Assembly (NCBI RefSeq): GCF_000712055.1
Contig: NZ_JOOA01000001.1
Span: 124,001-188,000 of the forward strand
DNA: 64,000 nucleotides
Source: Ruminococcus sp. HUN007
GTDB lineage: Bacteria > Bacillota > Clostridia > Oscillospirales > Ruminococcaceae
Reading direction: 5' to 3'
A model generated the notes under the pieces. The model had not been told where the DNA came from. It saw nothing but the letters and a program-made list of their open reading frames with translations, and did not search any database. The stretch's first letter is position 1, and every line of letters begins with the position of its first letter. Positions 17,373 to 26,966 of the stretch are shown piece by piece. A program made the translations under genes and the position numbers.

Positions 17373-18953
17373 TTACTTTCCGCTTTCGCCGTAGTTTGAA
17401 AGCACGCGGGCTGACGGGTCGTTTACGTTGCAGCCTTCCCATTCCTTATTCGGCATCCAGAAATCAACTATCATTTCGTCACTGCCGTCATAGTACTTTT
17501 CAAAGATCTCACGGTAAAGAAGTGATTCCTTTGTAAACGGTCTGGCATGATCGTACTTCCTGCATCTGCTTTCGAATTCCTCATCGCTGTAGTATGATTC
17601 TGCATATTCTTTCAGATGATCGACCATTGAATGACCGACTGCATCCGAGAAGGCAGCTTTTTCACGGTAAAGGATGTCGTGCGGCAGATAGTCTCCTTCG
17701 AAGGCTTTTCTGAGAAGATACTTACCCTTGTTATATTTGTTGAGCTTCATTTCAGGATCGACGGACATTACGTAGTGAACGAAGTCCAGATCACCGAACG
17801 GAACTCTTGCTTCGAGTGAGTTTACTGAAATACAGCGGTCTGCACGAAGCACGTCGTACATGTGAAGCTCACTTACACGCTTTACTGATTCGGCCTGGAA
17901 AGCTTCTGCAGAAGGAGCAAAATCAGTGTACTTGTATCCGAAAAGTTCGTCCGATATCTCACCTGTGAGGAGCACCCTTATGTCGGTCTGTTCATGTATC
18001 GCTTTGCACAGAAGATACATGCCCATGCTTGCACGGATGGTTGTTATATCGAATGTACCGAGGAGATGTATTACATCTTCGAGTGCTGCGAGAACGTCAT
18101 CTTTTGTAATAATGACCTCAGTATGATCACTGCCGATATAGTCAGCGACCTGTTTTGCATACTTAAGGTCAATGGCATCGGTATTCATACCAATGGCGAA
18201 AGTGCGTATCTTCTTTTTGCTCTGTTTCTGAGCAACTGCACAGACAAGTGATGAGTCGAGACCGCCTGAAAGAAGGAAGCCTACCTTTGCATCAGCATCG
18301 AGACGCTTGCTGATACCGGAAACCAGCTTGTCATGAATGTTTCTGCAGACTGTATCCAGGTCATCTTTTATATATTCATCAACGTGCGTTATATTGTGAT
18401 AGCAGTGAAACTCACCGTCCTTCCAGTAATGTCCCGGAGGAAACGGCATGATCTTTTTACAAACCCCGACAAGATTCTTCGGTTCACTTGCAAAGAATAC
18501 CGCACCGTCATCTGCTTTTCCGTAATAAAGAGGACGGATACCTATCGGATCTCTTGCCGCAATATACTTACCTTCCTTTGCATCGTAGATTATACATGCA
18601 AACTCAGCGTCGAGCTTTTTAAACATTTCCGTTCCGTACTCCCTGTAAAGCGGAAGCAGGATCTCACAGTCACTGTCGCTTTTAAAGCTGTACCCTTTTT
18701 TTATGAGTTCATCTTTCTGCTTTCTGAATCCGTAAAGCTCACCGTTACATACGACATAACTTCCGTCAAGTTCAAAAGGCTGCATTCCTTCCGGAGTAAG
18801 TCCCATGATCGACAGTCTCTGAAAACCAAGAACTCCGTTATCAAGTACCTTTACCCTCTGGTCATCCGGTCCGCGCGACACCGTTGCTTTCAGTCCTTCC
18901 AAAACTCTGTCAGCACCGCCCGGTGCTCCGCAGTAACCCATTATTGTACACAT
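17373..18953 (-). CDS. asnB: Glutamine-hydrolysing asparagine synthetase
   Basis: 526 residues from the ATG at 18953. This start puts the catalytic Cys second (MCTIMGYCGAPGG), as the Ntn glutaminase needs a free N-terminal Cys after Met removal; an upstream ATG at 18977 would bury it. GGAGG is about 9 nt upstream. The N-terminal half is the glutaminase (FELDGSYVVCNGELYGF, SDCEILLPLYREYG); the C-terminal half is the synthetase with the ATP pyrophosphatase motif LLSGGLDSSLVCA. It converts aspartate to asparagine with glutamine. Last gene of the gltB-gltD-purF-asnB operon. Confidence 0.92.
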   Translation of the reverse strand: MCTIMGYCGAPGGADRVLEGLKATVSRGPDDQRVKVLDNGVLGFQRLSIMGLTPEGMQPFELDGSYVVCNGELYGFRKQKDELIKKGYSFKSDSDCEILLPLYREYGTEMFKKLDAEFACIIYDAKEGKYIAARDPIGIRPLYYGKADDGAVFFASEPKNLVGVCKKIMPFPPGHYWKDGEFHCYHNITHVDEYIKDDLDTVCRNIHDKLVSGISKRLDADAKVGFLLSGGLDSSLVCAVAQKQSKKKIRTFAIGMNTDAIDLKYAKQVADYIGSDHTEVIITKDDVLAALEDVIHLLGTFDITTIRASMGMYLLCKAIHEQTDIRVLLTGEISDELFGYKYTDFAPSAEAFQAESVKRVSELHMYDVLRADRCISVNSLEARVPFGDLDFVHYVMSVDPEMKLNKYNKGKYLLRKAFEGDYLPHDILYREKAAFSDAVGHSMVDHLKEYAESYYSDEEFESRCRKYDHARPFTKESLLYREIFEKYYDGSDEMIVDFWMPNKEWEGCNVNDPSARVLSNYGESGK

Positions 18954-18973
18954 TGTTTCTGACCTCCGAGTGA

Positions 18974-20407
18974 TCATTTATTTTTCTGGTTGTTTATTTT
19001 TTCATCGAATTTGTTCTTGCTTCCGGCGCCCGTTACATCCAGCGGATAACTGCCTGTAAAGCATCCGTTACAGCAGCCGAACCTTCTGCCTACAAGATCT
19101 TCAAGGCATCCTACCGGAAGATAGGCAAGGCTGTCCGCTCCGATGAACTTTGCTATTTCTTCGTTAGAACTGCATTTTCCTGCAATAAGATTCTCCTCGG
19201 AATCAATGTCGGTGCCAAAGTAGCAGGAATGGATAAACGGAGGTGATGAAATGCGGACATGGACCTCCTTTGCACCGGCATCGCGAAGCAGATGAACAAT
19301 TCGTGCGCTGGTAGTGCCGCGCACAATGGAGTCATCTATCATGATAACACGCTTTCCGCTTACCGTTTCACGTATTGCATTAAGCTTTATCCGTACTGCA
19401 TTTTCACGCTGGTGCTGTTCCGGCTGGATGAAGCTTCTTCCGATATATTTGTTCTTGATAAAACCGATACCGTAAGGAATACCGCTTTCTTCCGAATAAC
19501 CAAGTGCTGCATCAAGTCCGGAATCCGGCACGCCGATAACGATATCAGCATCGACCGGACTGTACTTCGCAAGCAGTCTCCCGGCACAAAGTCTTGCTCC
19601 GTGAACCGAAACTCCGTCAATATACGAATCAGGACGTGCAAAATAGATATATTCAAAAATACAGATATTTTTCGTACTGCTGCAGTGTGTCCGTATTGAA
19701 CGCATTCCCTCCGGACCGAAAACAACGATCTCACCCGGCTCAACGTCACGGAGAAATTCCGCTCCTGCCGATTCAAGTGCGCATGACTCGGAGGCGACAA
19801 TGTACGCTCCGTCCTCCGCAGTACCGATGCACAGCGGTCTGAACCCGTCCGGATCGCGGAATGCGATCATCTTGGTAGCCGTCATAACTATACAGGAATA
19901 GGCTCCTTTTATAAAAGGCATGGCACGCTCAACTGCTTCCTCCGTTGATGAACACGCAAGTCTTTCACGGACTATAGTATAGGCAATGGCTTCGGTATCC
20001 GATGTTCCGTGGAAGATCGCACCGGACATCTCGAAAGAGCGGCGCAGATCTGCAGCGTTCACAAGATTTCCGTTATGTGCAAGAGCCATATTTCCCTTGA
20101 TGTGTCTTATAACAAGAGGCTGAATATTATTGTGATTCTGCCCGCCGGTCGTTGAATAGCGGACATGACCGACAGCAATATTACCTCTTCCGAGCTTTTC
20201 AAGTTCTTCTTTTGAAAACACTTCGGACACGAGTCCGTCAGATCTTTTGTGTCTGAAAACACCGTCATCGCTGACCGTTATACCGCAGCTTTCCTGACCG
20301 CGGTGCTGAAGTGCGTACAGCCCGAAATAAACGGAAGCTGCCACGTCTGACGTTTCTTTCTCGTAAATACCGAAAACTCCGCATTCCTCATGTATACTGT
20401 CAAACAT
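18974..20407 (-). CDS. purF: Amidophosphoribosyltransferase
   Basis: 477 residues. First step of purine synthesis: PRPP plus glutamine to phosphoribosylamine. The catalytic Cys follows a short propeptide (MFDSIHEECGVFGIYE), as in clostridial and Bacillus enzymes. The phosphoribosyltransferase part has the PRPP loop VIMIDDSIVRGTTSARI. Cysteines in HSCYFGTD, GKCSS and FGCCNGCF fit the 4Fe-4S cluster of the Bacillus-type enzyme. It is 14 nt after gltD and 20 nt before asnB, so co-transcribed. Confidence 0.93.
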   Translation of the reverse strand: MFDSIHEECGVFGIYEKETSDVAASVYFGLYALQHRGQESCGITVSDDGVFRHKRSDGLVSEVFSKEELEKLGRGNIAVGHVRYSTTGGQNHNNIQPLVIRHIKGNMALAHNGNLVNAADLRRSFEMSGAIFHGTSDTEAIAYTIVRERLACSSTEEAVERAMPFIKGAYSCIVMTATKMIAFRDPDGFRPLCIGTAEDGAYIVASESCALESAGAEFLRDVEPGEIVVFGPEGMRSIRTHCSSTKNICIFEYIYFARPDSYIDGVSVHGARLCAGRLLAKYSPVDADIVIGVPDSGLDAALGYSEESGIPYGIGFIKNKYIGRSFIQPEQHQRENAVRIKLNAIRETVSGKRVIMIDDSIVRGTTSARIVHLLRDAGAKEVHVRISSPPFIHSCYFGTDIDSEENLIAGKCSSNEEIAKFIGADSLAYLPVGCLEDLVGRRFGCCNGCFTGSYPLDVTGAGSKNKFDEKINNQKNK

Positions 20408-20421
20408 TTTCCGGCACCTCG

Positions 20422-21906
20422 TTACAGATTTGTGTATCCCATAAGGAATTCATCTGCTTCTGCTGCTGCATCGCGGCCTTCGCGGATGGCACGTACTACA
20501 AGTGACTGACCGATGTGCATGTCACCTGCAGTGAAAACCTTGCGTACACTTGAAGCATGTGATCCGGCATCTGTTTTAACATTGGTACGTCCGTCAAGCT
20601 CAACACCGAAAGCATCGGAAACATATTTCTGTGAACCGAGGAAGCCTGCTGCAATAAGACAGAGTTCACACGGCAGAGTTTCTTCACTGCCTGCTATTTC
20701 CGAAGGAACTTTTCTTCCGGTTTTTTTGTCTGTCTTAAATTCAAGTTTAACGGTTTTTACCGCTGAAAGCTTACCGTTTTCATCCTTTATAAATTCCTTG
20801 ACCGTTGTGCAGTAGATACGCGGATCATGTCCGAAAACTGCTATAGCCTCTTCCTGACCGTAATCGGTCTTGCATACCTTAGGCCATTCAGGGAACGGAT
20901 TGTCTTCTGCTCTTTCATCAGGAAGCTTCGGCATCATTTCCAGCTGGACAACTGATGAACAGCCGTGACGAACCGATGTTCCCACGCAGTCATTGCCTGT
21001 ATCACCGCCGCCGATGATCACTACGTTCTTTCCCTTTGCCGATATATATTTTCCGTCCTTAAGATCTGAATCGAGCAGACTCTTTGTAGTTGCCTTAAGA
21101 AAATCAACTGCGAAATAAATGCCTTCGGCATCACGGCCGGGAGCTTTTATATCACGCGGATTTGACGAACCGCATGCAAGTATTACAGCATCGTATTCCG
21201 CAAGTATATCCTCAGCTTTTACATTGTTTCCTACGTCGGCACCGGTCTTAAACTCAACGCCTTCGGCTTTCATAAGATCTGTACGTCTGTCTATTATGTG
21301 CTTTTCAAGCTTCATGTTCGGAATTCCGTACATGAGAAGTCCGCCTGCACGGTCCGAGCGTTCAAATACCGTTACACTGTGGCCGCGCTTGTTAAGCGTG
21401 TCCGCAGCTGCAAGTCCGGCAGGACCGGAACCGATAACAGCAACTTTCTTGCCGCTTCTTACTGCCGGAATGACAGGAGTCATAAGACTGTTTGCAAAAC
21501 CGAATTCGATTATGGAGTTTTCGTTTTCCTTTACAGTTACCGGTGCGTCATGAACTCCGCAGATACATGCCTTTTCACAGAGAGCAGGACACACCCTTGA
21601 AGTAAATTCCGGAAAATTATTGGTCATGAGCAAACGGGCAAGCGCCTGCTTTTTCTGACCGCGGTAAATAAGGTCGTTCCATTCCGGAATGAGGTTGTTG
21701 AGAGGACAGCCGGATATCATTCCGCAGAGCATTTTTCCGTTCTGGCAGAACGGAACACCGCAGTCCATACATCTTGCCGCCTGCTTTTTCCTCACATCTT
21801 CGGAAAGAGGCTCATGAAATTCATTGAAATTCTTTATACGCTCAAGCGGTACTGACGCAGAGCTTTCAGTTCTGTTGTATTCGAGAAATCCTGTTGCTTT
21901 ACCCAT
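20422..21906 (-). CDS. gltD: Glutamate synthase (NADPH) small subunit
   Basis: 494 residues. It passes electrons from NADPH through FAD and Fe-S centres to GltB. N-terminal Cys clusters (RCMDCGVPFCQ, CGMISGCPL, CPALCEKACICG) bind two 4Fe-4S clusters. KVAVIGSGPAGLAAADTL is the FAD GxGxxG motif and VVIIGGGDTGNDCVGT the NADPH one. Spacing to gltB is 3 nt. Confidence 0.94.
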   Translation of the reverse strand: MGKATGFLEYNRTESSASVPLERIKNFNEFHEPLSEDVRKKQAARCMDCGVPFCQNGKMLCGMISGCPLNNLIPEWNDLIYRGQKKQALARLLMTNNFPEFTSRVCPALCEKACICGVHDAPVTVKENENSIIEFGFANSLMTPVIPAVRSGKKVAVIGSGPAGLAAADTLNKRGHSVTVFERSDRAGGLLMYGIPNMKLEKHIIDRRTDLMKAEGVEFKTGADVGNNVKAEDILAEYDAVILACGSSNPRDIKAPGRDAEGIYFAVDFLKATTKSLLDSDLKDGKYISAKGKNVVIIGGGDTGNDCVGTSVRHGCSSVVQLEMMPKLPDERAEDNPFPEWPKVCKTDYGQEEAIAVFGHDPRIYCTTVKEFIKDENGKLSAVKTVKLEFKTDKKTGRKVPSEIAGSEETLPCELCLIAAGFLGSQKYVSDAFGVELDGRTNVKTDAGSHASSVRKVFTAGDMHIGQSLVVRAIREGRDAAAEADEFLMGYTNL

Positions 21907-21909
21907 GGC

Positions 21910-24900
21910 TTACGCATCCTTCCTGACAAGTTCAAAGGCTTCTATTTCAGCCTGTTCACGGCTCATACCGCTCATTTCAAATTCTGCTGCCGCAGCCTGT
22001 ACTTTGGCATAATCGTGCGGAATGACTTTCTTGAAGCACGGCATATAGTGATCCGGATCAGAGAGTATCTGCTTTGCCTTTTCAGAATCTGTTGCTTCCG
22101 CATACTCTTCGATTATTGAACGGAGTTCCTGTGACTCGCTTCCGCCTGATACAGTTTCAAGTGAAACAAGTGCCTTGTTGAGTCTTGTATAAAGATCATG
22201 TTCCTCGTCAAGAACATAAGCAATACCGCCTGACATACCGGCTGCAAAATTCTTGCCTGTACGGCCGAGAATAACTGCACGTCCGCCAGTCATGTATTCA
22301 CATCCGTGGTCGCCGACGCCCTCGCAGACAGCGATCGCACCTGAGTTTCTTACACAGAAACGTTCACCTGCAATACCGTTTATAAATGCCTTGCCTGAAG
22401 TTGCACCGTAAAGAGCAACGTTACCTGCAATAATATTTTCGTCTGCCTTAAAGCCTGCGTTTTTCGGAGGATAGAGAATGAGCTTGCCGCCGGAAAGTCC
22501 CTTACCGAAATAGTCATTTGCATCGCCGCAGAGTTCAAGAGTAAGTCCCTTCGGAATGAAAGCACCGAAGCTCTGTCCGCCGCTGCCTGTACACTTTACT
22601 GTAAATGTATCATCTGCCAGAGCATTCTCACCGTGGATACGTGTTATCTCTGCGCCGGTAAGTGTTCCGACTGAACGGTCTGTGTTCACAACATCGATAC
22701 TGATTGACTTAGGTGTACCGTTTTTAAGAGCAGCGCCGAGTTTCTTTTCAATAACACGTCTGTCAAGAGTCTTTTCAAGTTCGAAATCGTAAACATCTTC
22801 AGGACAGAAGTGCTGCTTGTCTGATCCTGCTGTACCTGAAAGAATACCCTTAAAGTCAATTCTGTTTTTACCCGCACTTTCCTTTGCGAACAGAAGGTCA
22901 GTACGTCCGACAAGTTCATCAACAGTGCGGATACCGAGCTTTGCCATGTACTCACGAAGCTCTTCGGCAACAAAATGCATGAAGTTCACAACATATTCCG
23001 GCTTGCCGGCAAAACGTTTGCGAAGTTCCGGATTCTGTGTTGCAATACCCATAGGGCAGGTGTCAAGGTTACATACTCTCATCATTACGCATCCCATCGT
23101 TACAAGCGGAGCTGTTGCAAAACCGAACTCCTCGGCACCGAGAAGAGCTGCAACGAGAACATCGCGTCCGGTCATGAGCTTGCCGTCTGTCTCGATGCGT
23201 ACCCTTGAACGAAGTCCGTTGAGCATGAGAGTCTGATGGGCCTCGGCAAGTCCGAGTTCCCACGGAAGACCGGCATTGTAGATCGAGCTCTTCGGAGCTG
23301 CACCCGTACCGCCGTCATATCCTGAAATGAGGATGACCTGAGCACCGGCCTTTGCGACACCGGCTGCAACTGTACCGACACCGGCTTCCGAAACAAGCTT
23401 TACTGAAATACGAGCCTCATCATTTGCATTCTTAAGGTCGTAGATAAGCTGTGCAAGATCTTCGATAGAATAAATATCATGATGAGGAGGCGGTGAAATG
23501 AGTCCGACACCCGGTGTTGAATGACGTGTCTTTGCGATCCACGGGTACACCTTGCCTGAAGGAAGATGTCCTCCCTCGCCCGGCTTTGCGCCCTGAGCCA
23601 TCTTGATCTGGATCTCCTTAGCCGAAACGAGGTATTCACTTGTAACACCGAACCGTCCGGAAGCGACCTGCTTTATTGCGGAACATCTGTCTGATTTCAG
23701 ACGTTCAGGGCTTTCGCCGCCCTCACCGCTGTTTGACTTGCCTCCGATTCTGTTCATTGCAAGAGCCATACATTCGTGGGCTTCCTGCGAGATAGAACCG
23801 TATGACATGGCACCGGTCTTGAAACGGCGGCAGATGCTTTCAGCAGATTCAACTTCTTCTATCGGGATTCCGCCCTTTTCATCGAACTTAAAGTCAAGAA
23901 GGCTTCTGAGAGTAAGCTCATTGTCCTCGGCTGTAAGGCACGCAGAATATTTTTTATAAGTTTCGTAGTTACCAGTTCTTGTGGCCTCCTGAAGAAGATG
24001 GATCGTTTCAGGAGTATACAGGTGCTCGCTTTTTCCGCTGCGGAGCTTGTGGCTTCCTGCACTTGCAATATCGTTTCCTGTATGGAGTCCGAGCGGATCA
24101 AAAGCCAGTGAGTGAAGATTTTCAGTGCGTTTGCTTATATCGTCAAGACCTATACCACCGATTCGGCTTACTGTACCTGCAAAATACTTGTCGATAAGTT
24201 CCTTTGAAATTCCGACAGCTTCGAAAAGCTTGCTTCCCTGGTAGGACTGGATAGTTGAAATACCCATCTTGGAAGCTATTTTAATGATACCGTGAAGAAC
24301 GGCACTGTTGTAGTCATCTTCAGCTGCATAGAAGTCCTTGTCGAGAGTACCTTCGTCGATAAGGTCACGTATGGTCTCATGAGCAAGATATGGGTTTACT
24401 GCACATGCACCGTAGCCAAGAAGTGCTGCAAAATGATGTACTTCACGCGGTTCAGCACTTTCAAGTATCATGCCCACTGCTGTACGCTTCTTTGTTGCGA
24501 CAAGATACTGCTGAAGTGCTGCAACAGCAAGGAGTGACGGGATCGGGCACTTGAATTCATCAACGTCACGGTCCGAAAGAATGAGTATGTCAGCTCCGTC
24601 ACGGAACGCCTTGTCAGCATTGATGAACAGTCTTTCAACTGCCTTTTCAAGCGGTGTTCCCTTGTAGTATGTTATAGGTATGACCGCAGTCTTGTGTCCG
24701 TTCACCTTCATGCTCTTTATCTTGAGCATATCAGTTTCAGTAAGAATAGGATTTTCGACCTTGAGCACCTGACAGTTTTCAGGACACTCTTCAAGTATGT
24801 TGCCGTCTCTGCCTATATAAACGCTTGTATCGGTAACCACTTCCTCACGGATAGCATCGAAAGGAGGGTTTGTTACCTGAGCAAAGAGCTGTCTGAAATA

Positions 24901-26445
24901 ATTGAAAAGAGGCGGGTTCTTTCTGTCAAGCGGCGGAAGAGGTATGTCACTTCCCATGGATGCGATAGGTTCAGCGCCTTTTTCAGCCATCGGAAGAATG
25001 CTCGTCATAATATCTTCGTAGGAATAACCGAAAGCTTTCTGCAGCTTTGAAAGTTCTTCCTTTGAATATGTTTTAACACCCTTGTTCGGAATGTGAAGAT
25101 CGTGGAGACGTACAAGGTTTGCATCGAGCCATTCACCGTACGGCTGACGTGTCGCATAGACTGACTTGATCTCCTCGTCCTCGATTATCCTGCCCTGGAT
25201 AGTATCAGCAAGCAGCATTTTTCCCGGACGGAGACGGTCTTTTTTAACGATCATTTCCGGAGGAACGTCGATACATCCGGTTTCGGAAGAAAGAATAAGA
25301 AAACCGTCGCTTGTTATACAGTAACGTGAAGGACGCAGACCGTTTCTGTCAAGTACAGCACCCATGAGTTCACCGTCAGAAAATACGATAGATGCAGGTC
25401 CGTCCCACGGTTCCATCATTGTAGCGTAGTACTGATAGAAGTCGTACTTTGCCTTTGAGATGGTTCTGTCATTTTTCCACGGTTCCGGGATCGTTATCAT
25501 AACTGCCAGCGGAAGCGGCATTCCTGACATCACCATAAATTCAAGTGCGTTGTCAAGACGTGCTGAGTCTGAACCGTTTACATCGATAGCAGGCAGTATT
25601 TTCAGCATATCGTTTTCAAAAGCTTTGCAGTTCATCGTTTCCTCACGCGCAAGCATTTTATCCGCATTGCCTGTAATAGTATTTATCTCGCCGTTATGAA
25701 CTATGAAACGGTTCGGATGCGCCTTCTGCCAGCTCGGATTTGTGTTGGTCGAAAAACGTGAGTGTACCATCGCAATGGCAGATGTAAATCTTTCATCCTG
25801 AAGATCGGTATAGAATCTTCTGAGTTCGTCAACGAGGAACATTCCCTTGTATACTATTGTTCTGCCTGATAAGGAACAGACATATGTATCTTCACTTGAA
25901 TGTTCGAATTCACGTCTTGCGATAAAAAGTTTTCTGTCAAAATCAAGACCTGATCTGCAGTCAGCCGGTCTTTTTACAACTGCCTGCATTATATTCGGCA
26001 TACTGTCAAGTGCTTTATGACCGAGTATGGAAGAATCAACAGGTACTTCACGCCAGAAAAGGAGTTCAAGTCCGTTCTTGCCTGTGATAAGCTCAAAGAG
26101 TTTCTTCGCCTGGTTGCGCTTGAGCTCATTCTGCGGGAAAAAGAACATTCCGACACCGAAATCACCTTTTCCGCCGATGTTCAAGCCAAGTTTCTCAGCT
26201 TCAGAGATAAAGAAAGTATAAGGCATCTGTACAAGAATACCAACGCCGTCACCGGTCTTGCCTTCTGCGTCTTTACCTGCACGGTGTTCAAGTTTCTCTA
26301 CTATAGTAAGAGCATCTTCAACAACCCTGCGTGAAGCCTTTCCGCTGATATTGACAACAGCACCAATGCCGCAGTTGTCATGTTCAAAACGCGGATCATA
26401 AAGTCCCTGTCGCTCAAAAGGAGCATCTGTTCTGAAATTATCCAT
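21910..26445 (-). CDS. gltB: Glutamate synthase (NADPH) large subunit
   Basis: 1511 residues from the ATG at 26445; a longer frame exists to 26487 but this start gives the usual short propeptide before the nucleophile Cys (EHDNCGIGAVVN, C25). AAAGG is 13 nt upstream, a weak site, and a GTG three codons earlier is possible. Domains: class II glutaminase (25-430), central domain, FMN-binding synthase domain (about 800-1190, with GGKSNSGEGGE, GYDGGTGAAPKSSI and the 3Fe-4S cysteines CNLDTCPMGIATQ) and the beta-helix C-terminal domain. It makes two glutamates from glutamine and 2-oxoglutarate. First gene of the operon; its leader holds a terminator-like hairpin. Confidence 0.94.
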   Translation of the reverse strand: MDNFRTDAPFERQGLYDPRFEHDNCGIGAVVNISGKASRRVVEDALTIVEKLEHRAGKDAEGKTGDGVGILVQMPYTFFISEAEKLGLNIGGKGDFGVGMFFFPQNELKRNQAKKLFELITGKNGLELLFWREVPVDSSILGHKALDSMPNIMQAVVKRPADCRSGLDFDRKLFIARREFEHSSEDTYVCSLSGRTIVYKGMFLVDELRRFYTDLQDERFTSAIAMVHSRFSTNTNPSWQKAHPNRFIVHNGEINTITGNADKMLAREETMNCKAFENDMLKILPAIDVNGSDSARLDNALEFMVMSGMPLPLAVMITIPEPWKNDRTISKAKYDFYQYYATMMEPWDGPASIVFSDGELMGAVLDRNGLRPSRYCITSDGFLILSSETGCIDVPPEMIVKKDRLRPGKMLLADTIQGRIIEDEEIKSVYATRQPYGEWLDANLVRLHDLHIPNKGVKTYSKEELSKLQKAFGYSYEDIMTSILPMAEKGAEPIASMGSDIPLPPLDRKNPPLFNYFRQLFAQVTNPPFDAIREEVVTDTSVYIGRDGNILEECPENCQVLKVENPILTETDMLKIKSMKVNGHKTAVIPITYYKGTPLEKAVERLFINADKAFRDGADILILSDRDVDEFKCPIPSLLAVAALQQYLVATKKRTAVGMILESAEPREVHHFAALLGYGACAVNPYLAHETIRDLIDEGTLDKDFYAAEDDYNSAVLHGIIKIASKMGISTIQSYQGSKLFEAVGISKELIDKYFAGTVSRIGGIGLDDISKRTENLHSLAFDPLGLHTGNDIASAGSHKLRSGKSEHLYTPETIHLLQEATRTGNYETYKKYSACLTAEDNELTLRSLLDFKFDEKGGIPIEEVESAESICRRFKTGAMSYGSISQEAHECMALAMNRIGGKSNSGEGGESPERLKSDRCSAIKQVASGRFGVTSEYLVSAKEIQIKMAQGAKPGEGGHLPSGKVYPWIAKTRHSTPGVGLISPPPHHDIYSIEDLAQLIYDLKNANDEARISVKLVSEAGVGTVAAGVAKAGAQVILISGYDGGTGAAPKSSIYNAGLPWELGLAEAHQTLMLNGLRSRVRIETDGKLMTGRDVLVAALLGAEEFGFATAPLVTMGCVMMRVCNLDTCPMGIATQNPELRKRFAGKPEYVVNFMHFVAEELREYMAKLGIRTVDELVGRTDLLFAKESAGKNRIDFKGILSGTAGSDKQHFCPEDVYDFELEKTLDRRVIEKKLGAALKNGTPKSISIDVVNTDRSVGTLTGAEITRIHGENALADDTFTVKCTGSGGQSFGAFIPKGLTLELCGDANDYFGKGLSGGKLILYPPKNAGFKADENIIAGNVALYGATSGKAFINGIAGERFCVRNSGAIAVCEGVGDHGCEYMTGGRAVILGRTGKNFAAGMSGGIAYVLDEEHDLYTRLNKALVSLETVSGGSESQELRSIIEEYAEATDSEKAKQILSDPDHYMPCFKKVIPHDYAKVQAAAAEFEMSGMSREQAEIEAFELVRKDA

Positions 26446-26543
26446 CTTATTCACAAACCTTTCCGGTATGCTTCGCCGTTGAAACACATCGTAAAATATA
26501 ATGTAATGAAAATGTTCCCGGATGCTTCATTGTATCCGGAGAA

Positions 26544-26595
26544 TAAAAAAAAGACGTTCACAGCAGACACGTGTACCGTGTCCGCCATGAACGTC
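26544..26595 (-). terminator. Intrinsic terminator in the gltB leader (attenuator candidate)
   Basis: On the minus strand the stem GACGTTCA/TGAACGTC, with an inner stem CGGACACG/CGTGTCTG, is followed by eight or nine T. It lies between the gltB promoter and the gltB start codon, only about 10 nt after the predicted transcription start, so a full-length gltB mRNA needs read-through. Confidence 0.8.
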
Positions 26596-26611
26596 GTTGT
26601 TCCTGTTTTTT

Positions 26612-26640
26612 ATAATAGCACCGGAAAAATAGTTTGTCAA
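26612..26640 (-). promoter_or_regulatory. Promoter of the gltB-gltD-purF-asnB operon
   Basis: Minus strand TTGACA (26635-26640), 17 nt, TATTAT (26612-26617). Leader about 160 nt. Confidence 0.8.
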
Positions 26641-26739
26641 TAGAAAATCAATTTGCAGGATTCGTTTTGTGAAATTTCATTATTTGATTCTCCGAAACGT
26701 AAAAATTGCTGTGCAAAACATAAAACTGCAAGAAAACTA

Positions 26740-26768
26740 TTGACAAGTTTCAAATCTTGAGCTATAAT
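26740..26768 (+). promoter_or_regulatory. Promoter upstream of amt
   Basis: TTGACA (26740-26745), 17 nt, TATAAT (26763-26768), a consensus-like promoter with a leader of about 190 nt. Confidence 0.85.
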
Positions 26769-26785
26769 GGCATTGTAAACAGCAA

Positions 26786-26825
26786 GGGAGCTGCAGACGA
26801 TAACTCTGTAGCTCCCTTTTTCTTT
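26786..26825 (+). terminator. Intrinsic terminator in the amt leader (attenuator candidate)
   Basis: GGGAGCTGCAGA pairs with TCTGTAGCTCCC (one G-U) and is followed by TTTTTCTTTT. It begins about 11 nt after the predicted start, so by default the promoter would make a roughly 50-nt RNA. This could be a small RNA, but the mirrored arrangement at gltB favours attenuation. Confidence 0.8.
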
Positions 26826-26826
26826 T

Positions 26827-26952
26827 ATTGACGTCAATATTCATAATTTACACAACGGAGTGTATGAAGTTTACCGGTTCTTCCGGTCAGCTTTGTACGC
26901 TCCGTTTTCTGTTTAATATCTACTATAACATATGCTCATTTATTATGAGCAG
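26827..26952 (+). promoter_or_regulatory. Rest of the amt leader: palindrome, second terminator-like hairpin, hairpin at the ribosome-binding site
   Basis: Three elements follow the first terminator. ATTGACGTCAAT (26827-26838) is a perfect 12-bp palindrome. ACGGAGTGTA pairs with TACGCTCCGT (26855-26905), with an inner ACCGG/CCGGT stem and a following TTTTCTGTTT, so it looks like a second terminator. TGCTCAT/ATGAGCA (about 26934-26952) ends just before the AGAGG ribosome-binding site of amt. Confidence 0.55.
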
Positions 26953-26966
26953 AGAGGATGTTTATT

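Noticed and set aside
26544..26640. Glutamine riboswitch (glnA or downstream-peptide motif) in the gltB leader
   Set aside because: CGTTCA occurs, but the rest of the conserved core (the GGAAGTAGG-type stretch) is absent; the hairpin reads as a plain terminator.
26775..26825. The short transcript before amt as an independent small RNA gene
   Set aside because: It is possible, but the hairpin has no conserved copy here and the mirrored terminator at gltB favours a leader role.
26775..26952. ANTAR-type antitermination hairpins in the amt leader
   Set aside because: The loops do not show the paired hexanucleotide loops with A at position 1 and G at position 4, and no ANTAR gene is in the window. 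Attenuation remains, mechanism open.
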